The notes below the pieces were generated by a model, which saw only the letters and a program-made list of their open reading frames with translations, ran no database searches and had not been told where the DNA came from. Positions 23,982 to 35,720 of a DNA stretch of 64,000 bases are shown here, piece after piece. Source of the stretch: Tolypeutes matacus (taxonomy: Eukaryota; Chordata; Mammalia; Cingulata; Chlamyphoridae); contig JAKSZT010053768.1 of the NCBI GenBank assembly GCA_026826555.1, forward strand, positions 5,164,020 through 5,228,019. The letters are read 5' to 3'. Every line of letters begins with the position of its first letter. The stretch's first letter is position 1. Position numbers and translations under genes: made by a program.

Positions 23982-25178
23982 CCTTGTATTACAATTCATC
24001 CAGTGTGTGTTTGACCAAACAACTGGGTAACATTACCTTGCCAAGTTGGTACATTAGCCTAACAATTACACTAGGGATCCTTGTTAAATTTATTCCTAGA
24101 TATTTCATTCTTTTTGTTGCTATAATAAATAACATCTTTTTATGTGCTTTTTGTCCACTTGCATATCCTTTTTGGAGTAGTCTATTCAAGTCTTTTGCTT
24201 AATTTTTAATTGGGTTTCTTGTCTTTTCATTGTTGAGTTATGTGATCTCTTTATATAACCTGGAAATCACACCCTTATTGTATATATTATTTCCAAATAT
24301 TTTTTCCCATTGAATGGTCTGTCTTTTCACCTTCTTGACAAAGTCCTTTGAAGCACAATAGTATGTTATTTTGAGGAAGTCCAATTTATCCTTTTTTTTT
24401 CTTTCATTGCTCATATTTTGGGTATAAGGTTTAAGAAACCACCATCTACTGTCAGATTTTGAAGATGTTTCCCTACATTTTTTTCTAGAGTTTTATGGTT
24501 CTAGCTCTTATATTTAGGTCTTTGATCCATTTCGAGTTAATTTTTGTATAAGGTGTGAGGCAGGAGTTCTCTTTCTTTCTGTTGGATATGGCTTTCCAGA
24601 TATCCCAGCACTATTTGTTGAATAGATTATTCTGACTCAACTAATGGGCTTGACAGCCTTGTCAAAAATCACTGTACAATAGTTGTGAGGGTCTTTTTCT
24701 GAACACTCAGTTTGGCTTCATTCATCTGTATGTCTATCTTTATGCCAGTACCATGCTGTTTTGAACACTGTAGATAGGTAATATTATTTAAAATCAGGAA
24801 CTGAGGGTTCTCCAACTTTATTCTTCTTTTTAAAGATATTTCTGGCTTTTCAGGGCCTCTTTCCCTTCCAAATCAATTTGATAAATGGATTTTCCATTTC
24901 TTCAAAAGAAGCTGTTGGAATTTTTATTGGTATTGCATTGAATTTTAAATCAATTTGGGTTGAATTGAGATCCTAACAATATTTATTCTTCCAATCCATG
25001 AACATGAAATGTCTTTCTATTTATTTAGGTCATCTTTAATTTTTTAATTAATGTTTTGTTGTTTTCTGAGTACAGATAATTTACATCCCTTGTTAAATTT
25101 ATTCCTAGATATTTCATTCTTTTTGTCACTATAATAAAAGAATTTTCTTTCCTGATTTATTCCTCAGATTGTTCATTT

Positions 25179-25526
25179 CTAGTATAGAGAAATGCTAATG
25201 ATTTTTGCATTGATCTTGTATCCCACCACTTTGCTGAATTCATATATTAGCTCCAATAGTTTTATTTCCAATTTTATTGGGTTTTCTAAATATAGGATTG
25301 TACCATCTGCAAATAGTGAAAGTTTTACTTCTTCATTTCTGATTTGGATTCCTTTTCTTTCTTTTTCTTGCCTAATTACTCTAGCTAGAACTTCTAGTAA
25401 AATGTTGAATAACAGTAGTGACAGTGGGAATCCTTGACTTGTTCCCAATCTTAGAGGGAAAGACTTCAGCCATTCACCATTGAGTATGATGTTGCCTGAA
25501 GGTTTTTCACATATGCCCTGTTTCAT
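25179..25526 (-). pseudogene. LINE-1 ORF2 reverse transcriptase remnant
   Basis: The 115-codon frame holds the palm of a LINE-1 reverse transcriptase: [20 protein letters not shown], then [15 protein letters not shown]. The active-site box is FADG where working LINE-1s have FADD, so the second catalytic aspartate is gone. The frame ends in stops on both sides. The remnant cannot be active. Confidence 0.93.
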
Positions 25527-26621
25527 GTTGAGGAAGCTCCTTTCTATTCCTATCCTTACAAAGTGTTTTTATCAAGAAGGATGTTGAAGTCTGTCAAATG
25601 CCTTTTCAGCATCCATAGAGATGACCATGTTATTTTTCTCCTTCAGTTTGTTAATGTGTATTACATTAATTGGTTTTCTTGTGTTGAACCACCCTTGCAT
25701 ACCTGGGGTAAAATCCACTCGATCATGTTGTATAATTCTTTTAATGTAATTTTGTAGAATCTTTATCTGGCTTTGTTATTAGGATGATGTTGGCTTCATA
25801 AATTGAGTTTGGTAGCTTTCCCTCTAGTTCAATTTTTTGGAAGAATTTGAGCAAGATGTTATTAAATATTCTTTGAATGATTGGTCCAATTCACCTGTAA
25901 AGCCATCTGGTCCTGGCATTTTCATTTTTGGCAGGTTTTTGATGACTGTTTTAATATCTTAACTCATGATTGTTTTTTTGAGGTCTTCTCTTTCTTTAAG
26001 GTCACTGTAAGCTGTTCATGTGTTTCTGGGAATCTATCCATTTCATCTACATTGTCTGGTTGTTAGTGTACAATTGTTCATACTAGTCTCTTTTTATCTC
26101 TTTTATTTCTGTGGCTTCAGTAGTAATGTCCCCCTTCTCATTTCTGATTTTAATTCATTTGCATAGTCTCTATTTTTTTTTCCTTTGTCAGTCTAGCTAA
26201 GGACTTGTCAATTTTGTTTATCTTCTCAAGCAACAAACTTTTGGTTTTGTTGATTCTATTACTTTTTTATTCTTAATTTCATTTATTTCTGCTCCAATCT
26301 TTGTTATTTCTTTGCTTCTATTTGCTTTGGGGTTAGTCTACTGTTCTTTTCAATTTCCTCCAGGTGTGTAATTAGGTCTTTGATTTTAGGTCTTTCTTTC
26401 TTTTAATATAGATCCTTAACAGTATAAATTTTTCTGTCAACACTGCCTTTTCTGCATCCCAATAGTTTTGATATATTGTGTTATCATTTTCATTCATTTC
26501 AATATTCTTTCCAATTTCTCTTGTGATTTCTTCTTTGACCCACTAATTTTTTTGAGTATGTTTTTTAGCCTCCATATACTTGTGAATTTTCCCATTCTTT
26601 TCCTGTTATTGATTTCCAGCT

Positions 26622-26963
26622 TCATTCCATTATGATCTGAGAAAGTGCTTTGTATAATTTCAATATTTTTAAATTTATGAGAACTGTTTTGTAGCCCAAC
26701 ATGTGTTCTATCCTGGAGGATGATTCATGATCACTTGAGCAGAATGCATATACTGTTATTTTGTGGTGCATTGGTCTGCGTATGTCAATTAGGTCTAGAT
26801 CAGTTATCAAATTGTTCGGGTTCCCTATTTCCTTATTGATCTTCTCTGTAGATGTTCTACCTACTGATGTGAATGATGTATTGAAGTTTCCTATTATCAT
26901 TGTACAGATGTCTATTTCTCCCATCAGTTTTGCTAGCGATTGCCTCATGTACTTTGGGCACAC
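26622..26963 (-). pseudogene. LINE-1 ORF2 endonuclease remnant
   Basis: The 113-codon frame includes MIIGNFNTSF, the endonuclease box in which the usual aspartate (GDFNT) is changed to asparagine, and SSRIEHMLGYK, where the usual S-x-I-D-H box has glutamate for aspartate. Endonuclease nicks target DNA at T/A sites; two changed acidic positions make this copy dead. Confidence 0.9.
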
Positions 26964-27439
26964 TGGTGCATAGATATTTATGATTATTTCTTCTTGGTGG
27001 ATTGCCCCTTTTAATAATATATAATGTCCTTCTTTATCTTGTATAACAGCTTTACTTTTAAAACCTATTTTTTTCTGATATTAATATAGCTGACCCAGGT
27101 TTATTTTTCAGTTACTGCATGCATGAAATATCTTTTTCTATCCTTTCTTTTTCAAAATATTTGTATCATTAGGTCTAAGTTGAGTCTTTTGTATACAGCA
27201 TATAGCTGGCTCATCTTTTTTATCCAATCCATGTGTCTATGTCTTTTGATTGGGGAATTTAATTCATTAACATTTAACATTATTACTATAAAGGACATAC
27301 TTTACCCATTTTGACCTTTGGATTTTATCTGTCATATCTTATTTTTACCACTCTTTTTATGCTTCTAGTTACTTTTACTGATACTTTTCATTTCTAGACT
27401 CTCTTCAAAGCCTCTCTGTCCTGTCTTTTCTTTTCAGTC

Positions 27440-28480
27440 TGTAGAATTCCCTTCAATATTTCCTGAAAGACTCGTTTCTTGGTGGCAAACCCTCTCAGTT
27501 TCTGTTTATCTGTGAATACTAAACTCACACGCATTTTTTGAAGGAAAATTTTGCCAGATATAAGATTCTTGGCTGGCAGTTTTTCTCTTGCAGTAATAAC
27601 TTAAATATAGCATACCACTGTCTTCTTACCTTCATGGTATCTGATGAGAAATCTGCACTTAATCTTTTTGGGCATCCCTTGTATGTGATGAATTACTTTT
27701 CTCTTGGTGCTTTCAGAATTTTCTCCTTATCTTTGGCATTTGACATTCTGATTAGTATGTGTCTTGGAGTAGATCAATTCAAATTTATTTGAATTGGAGT
27801 ACATTGTGTTTCCTGGACATGGATATCTATGTCCTTCACAAGAGTTGGGAAATTTTCAACATTATATCCTCAAATATTCCATCTGCCTCTTTTCCATTCT
27901 CTTCTCCTTCTAGGACACCCATCCCATGTCATGTATGTTTGCATGACTCCTGCCTTCATTCAGTTCCCTGAGATCCTGTTCAATTTTTCCATTCTTTTCT
28001 CTATTTGTTCTCTTGTTTGTTTGCTTTCAGAGGCCCTGTCTTCAAGGTCACTTATCCTTTCTTCTGCCTGTTCAAATCTTCTGTTATATTCCTCCACTGT
28101 ATTTTTTATTTCATTTTTGTGTCTTTCATTCCCATAATATCTGTTATTTTGCTTTGTCTGCTTTTAAATTCTTTATGCTCACTCAGTGTCTTCTTAATAT
28201 CCTTAATCTCTTTAGAAATCTCACTGAATTTATTAAGGATATTTGCTTGAACATCTGTGATTAGTTGTCTCAAATCCCATATGTCATCTAGAGGTTTAGT
28301 TTGTTCCTTTCACTGGGCCATATCTTCCTGTTTCTTAGTATGGCTTGTTATTTTTTGCTGGTATGTCAGCATCTGATTTTTTAATGTATTTATTCTTGGC
28401 TCAGTTTCTTTCTTTAGCCAGGGCTTTCTTCTTGATTGTCTTTGTGCTAAAGATCCTGATACTTGGTTCAACTTATTTTG
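27440..28480 (-). pseudogene. LINE-1 ORF1 remnant
   Basis: The minus strand across about 27,530-27,590 reads through CAAGAATCTTATATCTGGC followed by AAAATTTTCCTTC, the end of ORF1 as in old mammalian LINE-1s and as at 45,130-45,170 in the plus-strand element. Upstream is a lysine/glutamate-rich, coiled-coil-like stretch broken by stops. ORF1p is the RNA-binding chaperone of the LINE-1 particle. Confidence 0.7.
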
Positions 28481-28559
28481 GAACATTATAATAGCTCATA
28501 TTTAGCCAATCTGATTTTTACACCTCTTATTCACCTGTTTCTTGCCCTTTATCACTTGC

Positions 28560-29180
28560 TGGGGGCAGGGGAGGAGCCAAGGGTATGGGTGGGACTGTAA
28601 GCCATGCAGGCTATAGCTTCCCTCCTTGCCCCAGGAACTGATGAAGCTCTGACCATCTTTCTCCCCTGCCAGATGTGGGGTTAAAGCCTCAGCTGTGAGC
28701 TGTAATTGAAGTCAGGTGGGCCAAAACCATCTGTAGTTACCCAGAAAGACTGATGAAGCTTCACAGGCCTTCCTACCCTGCCAGGGTGGGGATGAAGCTG
28801 CAGGTGTGAGCAGTAAACTGAATTGTGGGAGATGAAACTGACTGCAGTTGCCTGTAGAGACTAATGAAACTCTGCCCACCTTCCTCCCAGCAGGTGTGGA
28901 CAGCAATCTAAACCATGTGGGCTGAAATTGTTTGAAGCTGCCTTAATAGATTGACAGAGCTCTGACAACCCTTCTCTTCTGCCAGGGGTGGGGACAGAGC
29001 CATGACTGTGGACAATAATCCAGGCTGTGGGGGCTGAAACCACCTGTAGTTGCCTGGAGAGACCGATGAAGCTCTGCTCACCTTCCTCCCCTGCCAGGGG
29101 CAGGTCCTGAACTGGAGCCCCAGATGTGGCAGCAATCTGACCTGGGCAGAAAAAACCAGTGCCCACTGTCCAGGAAGTCA
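28560..29180 (-). repeat. LINE-1 5'UTR tandem monomers, about 111 bp each
   Basis: The plus-strand phrase ATGAAGCTCT (with changes) starts at 28,641, 28,753, 28,864, 28,954 and 29,066, giving spacings of 112, 111, 90 and 112. Each unit also holds a CCTTCCTCCCCTGCCAGGG block and a GTAGTTGCCTGGAGAGAC block. This is a monomer-type promoter region, as known from mouse LINE-1. Its unit sequence is not the same as that of the plus-strand LINE-1. Confidence 0.85.
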
Positions 29181-29636
29181 CTGAGAATTTCAATCAGTCT
29201 ACTTTCATACTCTTTCTGGGAGTGGAGTTAAAATGCAAGGTACTGGCCTCTTTCTGTCTTTGATAGGTTCAAATTTTAGCTGTACTTAGGATTGGACTTT
29301 AGCCCTGTGAGTCAATAGCTGAAGTCGGTGTCCAGCTCTCTCTTCCTCCCCTGCTTTTGCAAAATGGAGTTTCTAACTCCAGCTATGGAGTGGCTCCTGA
29401 TGAGTCCTACCCTGTCAGCAGAAGATGGGCATAGGCCTCCACAGTGTGGAGTGCTCTACTCACTAATCTTCACCTCAGATGTCCAGCCTCCTCCTATTCT
29501 TACAAGAATGGTGCAGGGTGTGCTTCTGGTCTCCTGAGCATCCCAAACATGTTATTTAGATAGCTCCTGGAGATTACTGTAGGACAAGCTAACTCTTACA
29601 ACTCCCTACTCTACAACCATCTTGCCTGTCTCCTCC

Positions 29637-29801
29637 TACACTACTACAAGAAAGCTTTTGTGGCTTCAAACTCAACTTGTTAACTAGGATTTCTCTGGAA
29701 AATGTGTGTAAGTAATAATTTTAAGATAATGTTCCCAAAGCCAGGGATTCTCCCTGTCTAGAGGTATTGTTTTAAGAACTGTAATTATAAGAGAGAGAGA
29801 T

Positions 29802-29849
<48 letters not shown>

Positions 29850-31739
29850 CAGAATATCAAAGAGAAACAAATGAAATTGTTAGGTTTCTCTAAGTCCTGT
29901 GCTTATTGTCTTTTCTCTTATATATAGCATTAACCAAGGTCAAAGTATCTTAAATAACTTTCATTATCAGCTCAGCATAGGCTACTCACCATGGTTTGAG
30001 GTGTTATATGATTTTTGAGCATAAACTGAGAACTTCCATATTTTGGAGTCTGACTTCAATGAATATTTCATTTCATTTTCCTTTAGAAGATCATAAAGAT
30101 CTTTGTTATTAGAGCATAAAAGAGGCTATATTGGAGACCAGTTGTCAGTGGCTTTATTTCCCAATTTCCATTTTCAAAATTCACCCCCATAATATATTTA
30201 AATATTTCAGATTCAATCAAATTGCTTCTTCTTGGTAGCGAGGAACATTATCAATTTATTCTTATGGAAATAATGCAACTTTACATGGTACCTTGTGGGT
30301 TTCTGAGGAGAAATATTTGCAGGTTAAAGGACTTTTTATTCTATCCTAATGTGCGTGCGGACTATATAATTATTTTTCACCTCTGCCCTGTCAAAATCAT
30401 CTTTTTCCTGCCCCATCTAATTTCCCAGAGGGCTGACTCTGAATTGTATCAGCCAGGCTCGGAAGTGGTTTCAACTAATGGGAAGCATGGACAAAGGATT
30501 TCTCACCAGCTCCTTTCTTACTTTGGAGCCTGACTTCTGGTGGTACCTGCATCCTTCTATGACTACAGTTCCTGCCAATGGTCCCTTCCCCCAGACTCTA
30601 GTCTTCCTTGGGTTTCAGAAATACCATTTTCTCCCCTCTCCCTGTGAGGACTAGAGGTAACATTTTTCCATTGTTGCTAATCTCTGTTTGTTCCAGAATC
30701 TTCCTGAATCCTTCCCAAACCTATGGAAGTGGTCCATTGAGGAACGTCTCTTCATTGTCCAAGATCTCCCCAGCTAGTTAGGGGATGTCAGGACCAGAAA
30801 CATCATCTCTCTGTCTCTGGAGCACTTGCTTTTAACCTGTCTACACTGCTACCTATTATGCAAGAATTTTGTGGTTTAGTCCCTGAAAATCAAAATCTTT
30901 GAAGGTGGGATTACAACAAGATTAATAAGAAAGAGAAAGGTAGTATTTAGTTTAATTCCACAGACATTTATAAAGTCATTACTATATGCTGAGCATTATT
31001 CTAGGACTAAATAATATAGAAACCAAAATGTTCTGCTCCCAGATAACATTATAATTTGGTAGGAGAAACTGAAACCATGAACACATAGATTAAATAATAT
31101 TTTACATGTGAAAATAAAATTATTTATAGGCTAAAGAGCAAGAATAGTGAAGTGAGTTTTATGAATCTCCGGTGACTACAGGATTTCATGTTCATTTAGT
31201 TGAAAGTTGTGCACAGGCCACAGAATTCTGGCATCCAAGCCTAAATGGACTTAACCTTTAGGTTATCACTTTTGCAGATTTCCTTGTTTGAGGGTGATTA
31301 CTTTTGTGAACATAGCATGCGTTTCTTCTCTCTTCTCTGATATCCTTTATAGACATATTTTTTTGGATTATGTGTTAGAAATTGAAGGAATCACAGAATT
31401 CAACCTGTCCAATTTCCCAATTATACTTAGAGATGATAAGCAATAGGATAAGGAATGGCAGGTTTTTTGTTGTTGTTGTTTTGAATCCATTTATTTCTCT
31501 GTGCTGATTTTAAAATATTAAGAGCTTGGTAAATTAATATTTACTGCTTTCTTACCTCTTAGGATTTGAATTCTTTATCTACAAAAAGACTTGTTTTAGG
31601 ACTAATTAAACATGTTTAAACAAATAGCCGTCTTGGATATACATGAAAGGAATATATAAACAAAATAATTTGGTTAATATATTCCTAACACTTTTTCCCA
31701 TTAAGAGAGCAACATTTTTTTTAACCACTTTTTTTTTTT
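29637..31739. other. Single-copy DNA with GA microsatellite, no gene recognised
   Basis: The part from 30,340 to 30,830 is less AT-rich and has a plus-strand frame (30,222-30,533, 103 codons) without known motifs; the text near 30,420-30,760 may be an old repeat. No splice or promoter context supports a gene. Confidence 0.5.
29791..29847. repeat. (GA)n microsatellite
   Basis: About 28 dinucleotide units, interrupted once by TGAC near 29,801. Confidence 0.98.
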
Positions 31740-31930
31740 CTGTCCATATTTTGCCATCTAAGTTTTGGAATTTGAACTCACTTTTCTCATCTCTAAAATG
31801 GTGACATAATAGCATCTCTCCCATGGGTTTGGGGCAAGTGTTAAGTGAAATGAGACATGCAGAGTGGTCAGCATAGTGCTTGATATATAAGTAACACTCT
31901 ATAATATCAGTTGTTATACTTATCATTATT
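31740..31930 (+). repeat. MIR SINE remnant
   Basis: Sense MIR blocks: CACTTTTCTCATCTCTAAAATGGTGACATAATAGCA around 31,778-31,815, GGGTTTGGGGCAAGTGTTAAGTGAAATGAG, then GTGCTTGATATATAAGTAACACTC. The 136-codon minus-strand frame at 31,606-32,016 is partly the antisense of this SINE. Confidence 0.8.
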
Positions 31931-33947
31931 CTTATTTTATTCTTTTCAAGTGGCCTAAAGTGGTGAAAACAAAATTTGTTTAAAGGTAGGAGGTCATTAT
32001 ATCTCATAATTACCAACCTACTTGCTCTAGAGTTTAAAATGTTTTGTGATGGAGGCTATGACTAAGACCAGGCTAGCTATTCTATTCTGTTTAAATCCAC
32101 AACTTCTCCATGTCTGAAATTCCCTTGTTAAAAAAAAAAAAAAAATAAGGGTATAATAATCATTTACTTCACATCTACATCATAGAAGTTACAAAAACAT
32201 AATAAAATGTGAACACACTAAATACACTATATAAAATTTGAAGCAACATCCAATGGTCATCTATTATGAATATCTCTTTCATAAAAATAGTGGTTGCCTG
32301 ATTACCTTATGTCTGTTTTGAAAGGAGAAATGTTGTATTAATTTTCCAGAGAACTGTGTTGTTTACCTGGGGTCTCAAAGTAAAACTCATGAGTGAAAAC
32401 AAGAGGGTTTTTATTTTTTCATTTTTTAAATTTCTTGCCCCAGCAACCTTTAAGTGGGTGTTAACCCTTGGCATGTTAAAAGACATTTTTCTTGTTCAAC
32501 CGCGCTGATCATGGGGCAGTGCCTATGGCAACAAAACACATGCTAAATTAAGATGCAAACCAAAAGATTCTAAGCAACAGTGAACAATATTCACAGATGC
32601 CTTTGCTTAGCTTCTCACAGTGTGAATCTGGGGGCAGCAGCTGTGTCTCCAAACACTGTCAGTTACATGAAGGTGAGCAGGTCACGTTTAACCCCATTGC
32701 AATCTGACCAGTGATGGTGGGTGAGGTACTTACCATCGCCTGCTGCTTACATATTCAGAATTCATGCGAATACAGGAGGTTGTCACGTACAAGCTCTTAA
32801 AGACTTTTCTCATATTTAGGCTATCAACATTTAGTTTTTTTTTTTTTTTTTTTTCAGCAAAACTGAATCCACCCTCCAATCCTATCTTCAGTAATTCACA
32901 GTACTTTTTTTCCCTAGAAAGTAAGAACTATTGTTTTCTTCTCTTTAAAAAAAAATAATAAGTGTGGAGATGTTACTTAAAAATTAGTGCAAAACAGAAG
33001 AAGTCAAACCCTCCCGCCTCATTTTCACCCACCACATTCCTCCCACTTTGTGTTTAACTTTAGGCCAATATTAAATAAGTAACCAAATAAGAATCCTTTA
33101 TCCAGCTAACACAGTTACTTCACAAATCTTTTACCAAGAAAAATAAAAGTTTCATTTAAAGGAAAGTTTCATTTAAAGGTGAATGCATAACTAGACAAGA
33201 GGCGTGTAGTGCTTAGTTTAGTCTCAAATCCTGATTCTCTAAATTTAGGACATGCTAATTCCTTTTAGGCCTCAGGCAACAAAAACTAGTTTCTCCTGTC
33301 ATGAATAGAGTATTTTCTTGCTTGGAATGGGCCTCTAAAAATATCTGTTCCTTGTAATGAATGGTTATCTACAGAAATAACAGACGGTGTTTAAAGGGTT
33401 GCCAGCAAAAATGAAGTGAATACACAGGTAAACGTCATATAGAAGCACCTAAACATTTTCCTGAATCTCACTTTAGTGAAATAGAATTTTGAGGAATTCT
33501 CAGGTGATTTCTGAGATGCTGTAGGAGATTTTTTTTTTTTTTTTTGCCCTTTATTCTCTATATATCAATATAAAATTCTCTCCAATGAACTCTCCTGGCT
33601 TTGAAGTGTGTAACATAAGTGTATTTCCACTGAGGATAAAAAGAACTTCAAAAATTTCAGTTGTGCTTTACTTTAGAGTTTACATTCTGATGTAAACTCC
33701 TAATGCAGAAATATAATATTTATATATAATAACTTTTAGGGAACTTTTGATTTTAAAAATACAACCCATTATTTAAATATCAGCACTCTGCATGTAAGCA
33801 TTGTTTATAAATAATTTATATTTTTATAAAAGTTCTAGGATTGGGAAAGAAGGAACTACAAAACATGAAACTAAAATTAGAAGTAACTGAAATTTTAAAC
33901 ATTCAGTAATATTAATAAAACTTCTTTATGCATAAGATAAACAATGT
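31931..33947. other. Single-copy DNA; 32,490-32,960 possible conserved element
   Basis: No gene recognised. The 32,490-32,800 part is less AT-rich and keeps several CpGs. It contains an RFX-like GCCTATGGCAAC (near 32,521), a C/EBP-like ATTGCAAT (near 32,696) and, on the minus strand, a strong splice-donor-like GATGGTAAGT (about 32,727-32,737). A T run ending in TTCAG at 32,855 resembles a plus-strand splice acceptor. None of these alone shows a gene. Confidence 0.4.
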
Positions 33948-33952
33948 TAGAT

Positions 33953-34404
33953 TGTGATGGTTAGGCTAATGTGTCAACTCGGCCAGGTAGTTGTGTCCGC
34001 GTGTTTGTTCCAGCAAGCACTGGGCTAATTGTAATACGGGAGCATTTGTGGACTTTGATCACCAGTGAGTTTACTGCGTGGATGGCTGATTATATCTGCA
34101 TCAATCAGGGAGATTGCATTATCGATGGGTGGTGCTTTTATCCAATCAGTTGAATGACTTAAGAGTGGAGGTGATTTCAACATTCAGAGAGAATTTCCCA
34201 GCTCGTCGTTGGACAGGCAACTTCTCCCAGAGACTCATCAACGACCTTTTATCGGGCTTTCATCGGAGCCCCTGGTTTGCAGCCTGCCTGAGGAACCTGG
34301 ACTTGTGAGTCCCCATGGTCGCGTGAGAGACTCTTTTAGAGTTCCATATTATTCACAGATATCTCCTGCTGATTCTGTTTCCCGAGAGAACCCTGACTAA
34401 TACA
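33953..34404 (+). mobile_element. Solo ERVL-type LTR
   Basis: 452 bp starting TGTGATGGTTAGGC and ending CCTGACTAATACA, flanked by a perfect 5-bp duplication TAGAT (33,948-33,952 and 34,405-34,409). It matches, in opposite orientation, the LTRs of the ERVL provirus at 17,501-24,070. A solo LTR forms when the two LTRs of a provirus recombine and the inside is lost. Several CpGs are kept (for example CTCGTCGTTGG near 34,202), so it is probably younger than the provirus LTRs. Confidence 0.95.
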
Positions 34405-34409
34405 TAGAT

Positions 34410-35715
34410 ATTATGAATTAATTTACAAATATAATGTATACTCACAATTAGCCAAATTATTCTTCTTCTTATGAAAATATATCACTAACTGAATTATACA
34501 AATAAATAAATCACCCCTGTAATTCCTGGATAAAAAATATTTCTCAGATATGTACTAATTATTCTATTGTAATAAATCGCCACATTTTCCCTGTTATTAT
34601 ATCTTTAACATTTTTTATTCTATAGCAACCCCTTACCTTGCTTTTTGGCACTGACTTGTTTTTGTTCTGTATAAAATCCCCATTTTAGATTTAACTGATT
34701 GTTAAACTTATCCTGTAGTTTCTATAAACTGTAGCTCTATCTGGAGGCTTTTTGATATTTAGATAGATTTTGGGGAAAATATGCCTCCAAAGGTGGTGAT
34801 GCTTACTTCCTATTGAATCATTTCATGAGATATATACTTCTGGTTATGATACTTGGGAAGTTTTCTCTTATTCTTCTATTGTAAACTTTATCATCAGCAT
34901 TTCTCCTAATGATTTTAGCATCATAGATGACAGATCATTTCCTTATGGATTAGAGAATGATGATTTTTTAATTGTGTCTTTCCTCTATTTGTTAGCTAGA
35001 ATCCTCCTTTAGAAAAACCTTATTGCTGTTTGTTTAGTCTTTAAATACAATTTATGTAGAAAAGAATGAAAATATATATTCTTTTTCTTTATTAATAAAT
35101 TTTCAGAAAGATGTTTAATTTTCCTACAGCCTTCAGTGCTAATCAGTGAGATTATTTTTGGTATTATTATGAGGCCTTGGACTTTTAAACATTTGATATT
35201 TTTCAATCCTTTGTAGTTGTTTTCTTTATGGGCCTTAAATCACTTCATCTGAGGTCAGTGGAAGCTGGTTCTAGTTGGCACTTTTGACAAAACCATATCA
35301 ATTTTTGAGAATCCTTTTTGCTTTCTGGAATGATAAAATATTCCAAGTTCATCTTATGCATTCACTGCCCCAGACCTGGAACCAAGGATTTCTCCAAAGT
35401 TTCCTGTTTTTCTTTTTTTTTTTTTTTAAATGAGAAATGATATTTAGAAACTAAAATATAAGCACTATGGAATCCCAGTTCTACTAGGTTTTCAGAACGG
35501 ACAACATTAGAAATACATGTTTTTCAGGAGAAAGTATTCCTGATTTCACAATGATATTTCAATTTTACCCAAAGTAATAGGTGAAAAATGTTATCTCAAT
35601 GTGTTTAATTTGGATCTTTCTCATTTTGATGAAAGTTGTTTTTATCCATATGTCAGTTATTGCATGTATTTTTGTATTAATTATATGTTACTATATTTTG
35701 CCTATTTTTCTATTG
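34410..35715. other. AT-rich DNA, nothing recognised
   Basis: No open frame of note and no repeat I could classify. Poly-T runs near 35,410. Confidence 0.55.
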
Positions 35716-35720
35716 GTTTG

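Larger units (their letters stand above)
17501..24070 (-). mobile_element. ERVL-type endogenous retrovirus, decayed, LTR-gag-pol-LTR
   Basis: Two related LTRs (17,501-17,943 and 22,309-24,070) enclose about 4.4 kb of internal DNA in minus orientation. The order on the minus strand is 5' LTR, primer site, gag-like region without clear motifs, reverse transcriptase, RNase H, integrase, dUTPase, 3' LTR. A dUTPase after integrase, a leucine tRNA primer site and no env are hallmarks of the ERVL group. Every frame is broken by stops and frameshifts, so it cannot make working proteins. It interrupts a minus-strand LINE-1. The 5-bp flanks (AATAG and CTAGG) agree at only three positions, so the target duplication has decayed or was altered. 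Confidence 0.92.
22309..24070 (-). repeat. ERVL provirus 5' LTR, split by nested LTRs
   Basis: Two halves, 22,309-22,666 and 23,982-24,070, together match the 3' LTR of the same provirus from end to end. The break lies in the phrase that is GAAATGCTCATGTATTA in the 3' LTR and GAAATGCCCTT | CCTTGTATTA here. The inserted 1,315 bases are two further LTRs. Confidence 0.9.
24071..29636 (-). mobile_element. LINE-1 (minus strand), 5' part: 5'UTR, ORF1, most of ORF2
   Basis: Continuation of the LINE-1 cut by the ERVL provirus. Reading leftwards from 29,636: a 5'UTR with tandem monomers (to about 28,560), an ORF1 region (about 28,480-27,440), the endonuclease of ORF2 (about 27,300-26,600) and the reverse transcriptase (about 26,500-24,900). 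ORF1 binds RNA; ORF2 nicks DNA and copies the RNA. Both are riddled with stops. With the 3' piece the element was about 7.2 kb. The first base run, CTTGCCTGTCTCCTCC on the plus strand at 29,621-29,636, is the 5' end by comparison with the plus-strand LINE-1 at 40,372. Bases 24,079-24,129 do not belong at this place in the element. Confidence 0.92.

Noticed and set aside
28861..29193. 110-codon minus-strand frame with repeated proline/glycine-rich units
   Set aside because: The repeats are LINE-1 5'UTR monomers, which are non-coding.
31606..32016. 136-codon minus-strand frame
   Set aside because: It is partly the antisense of a MIR SINE and has no domain, splice or promoter support.
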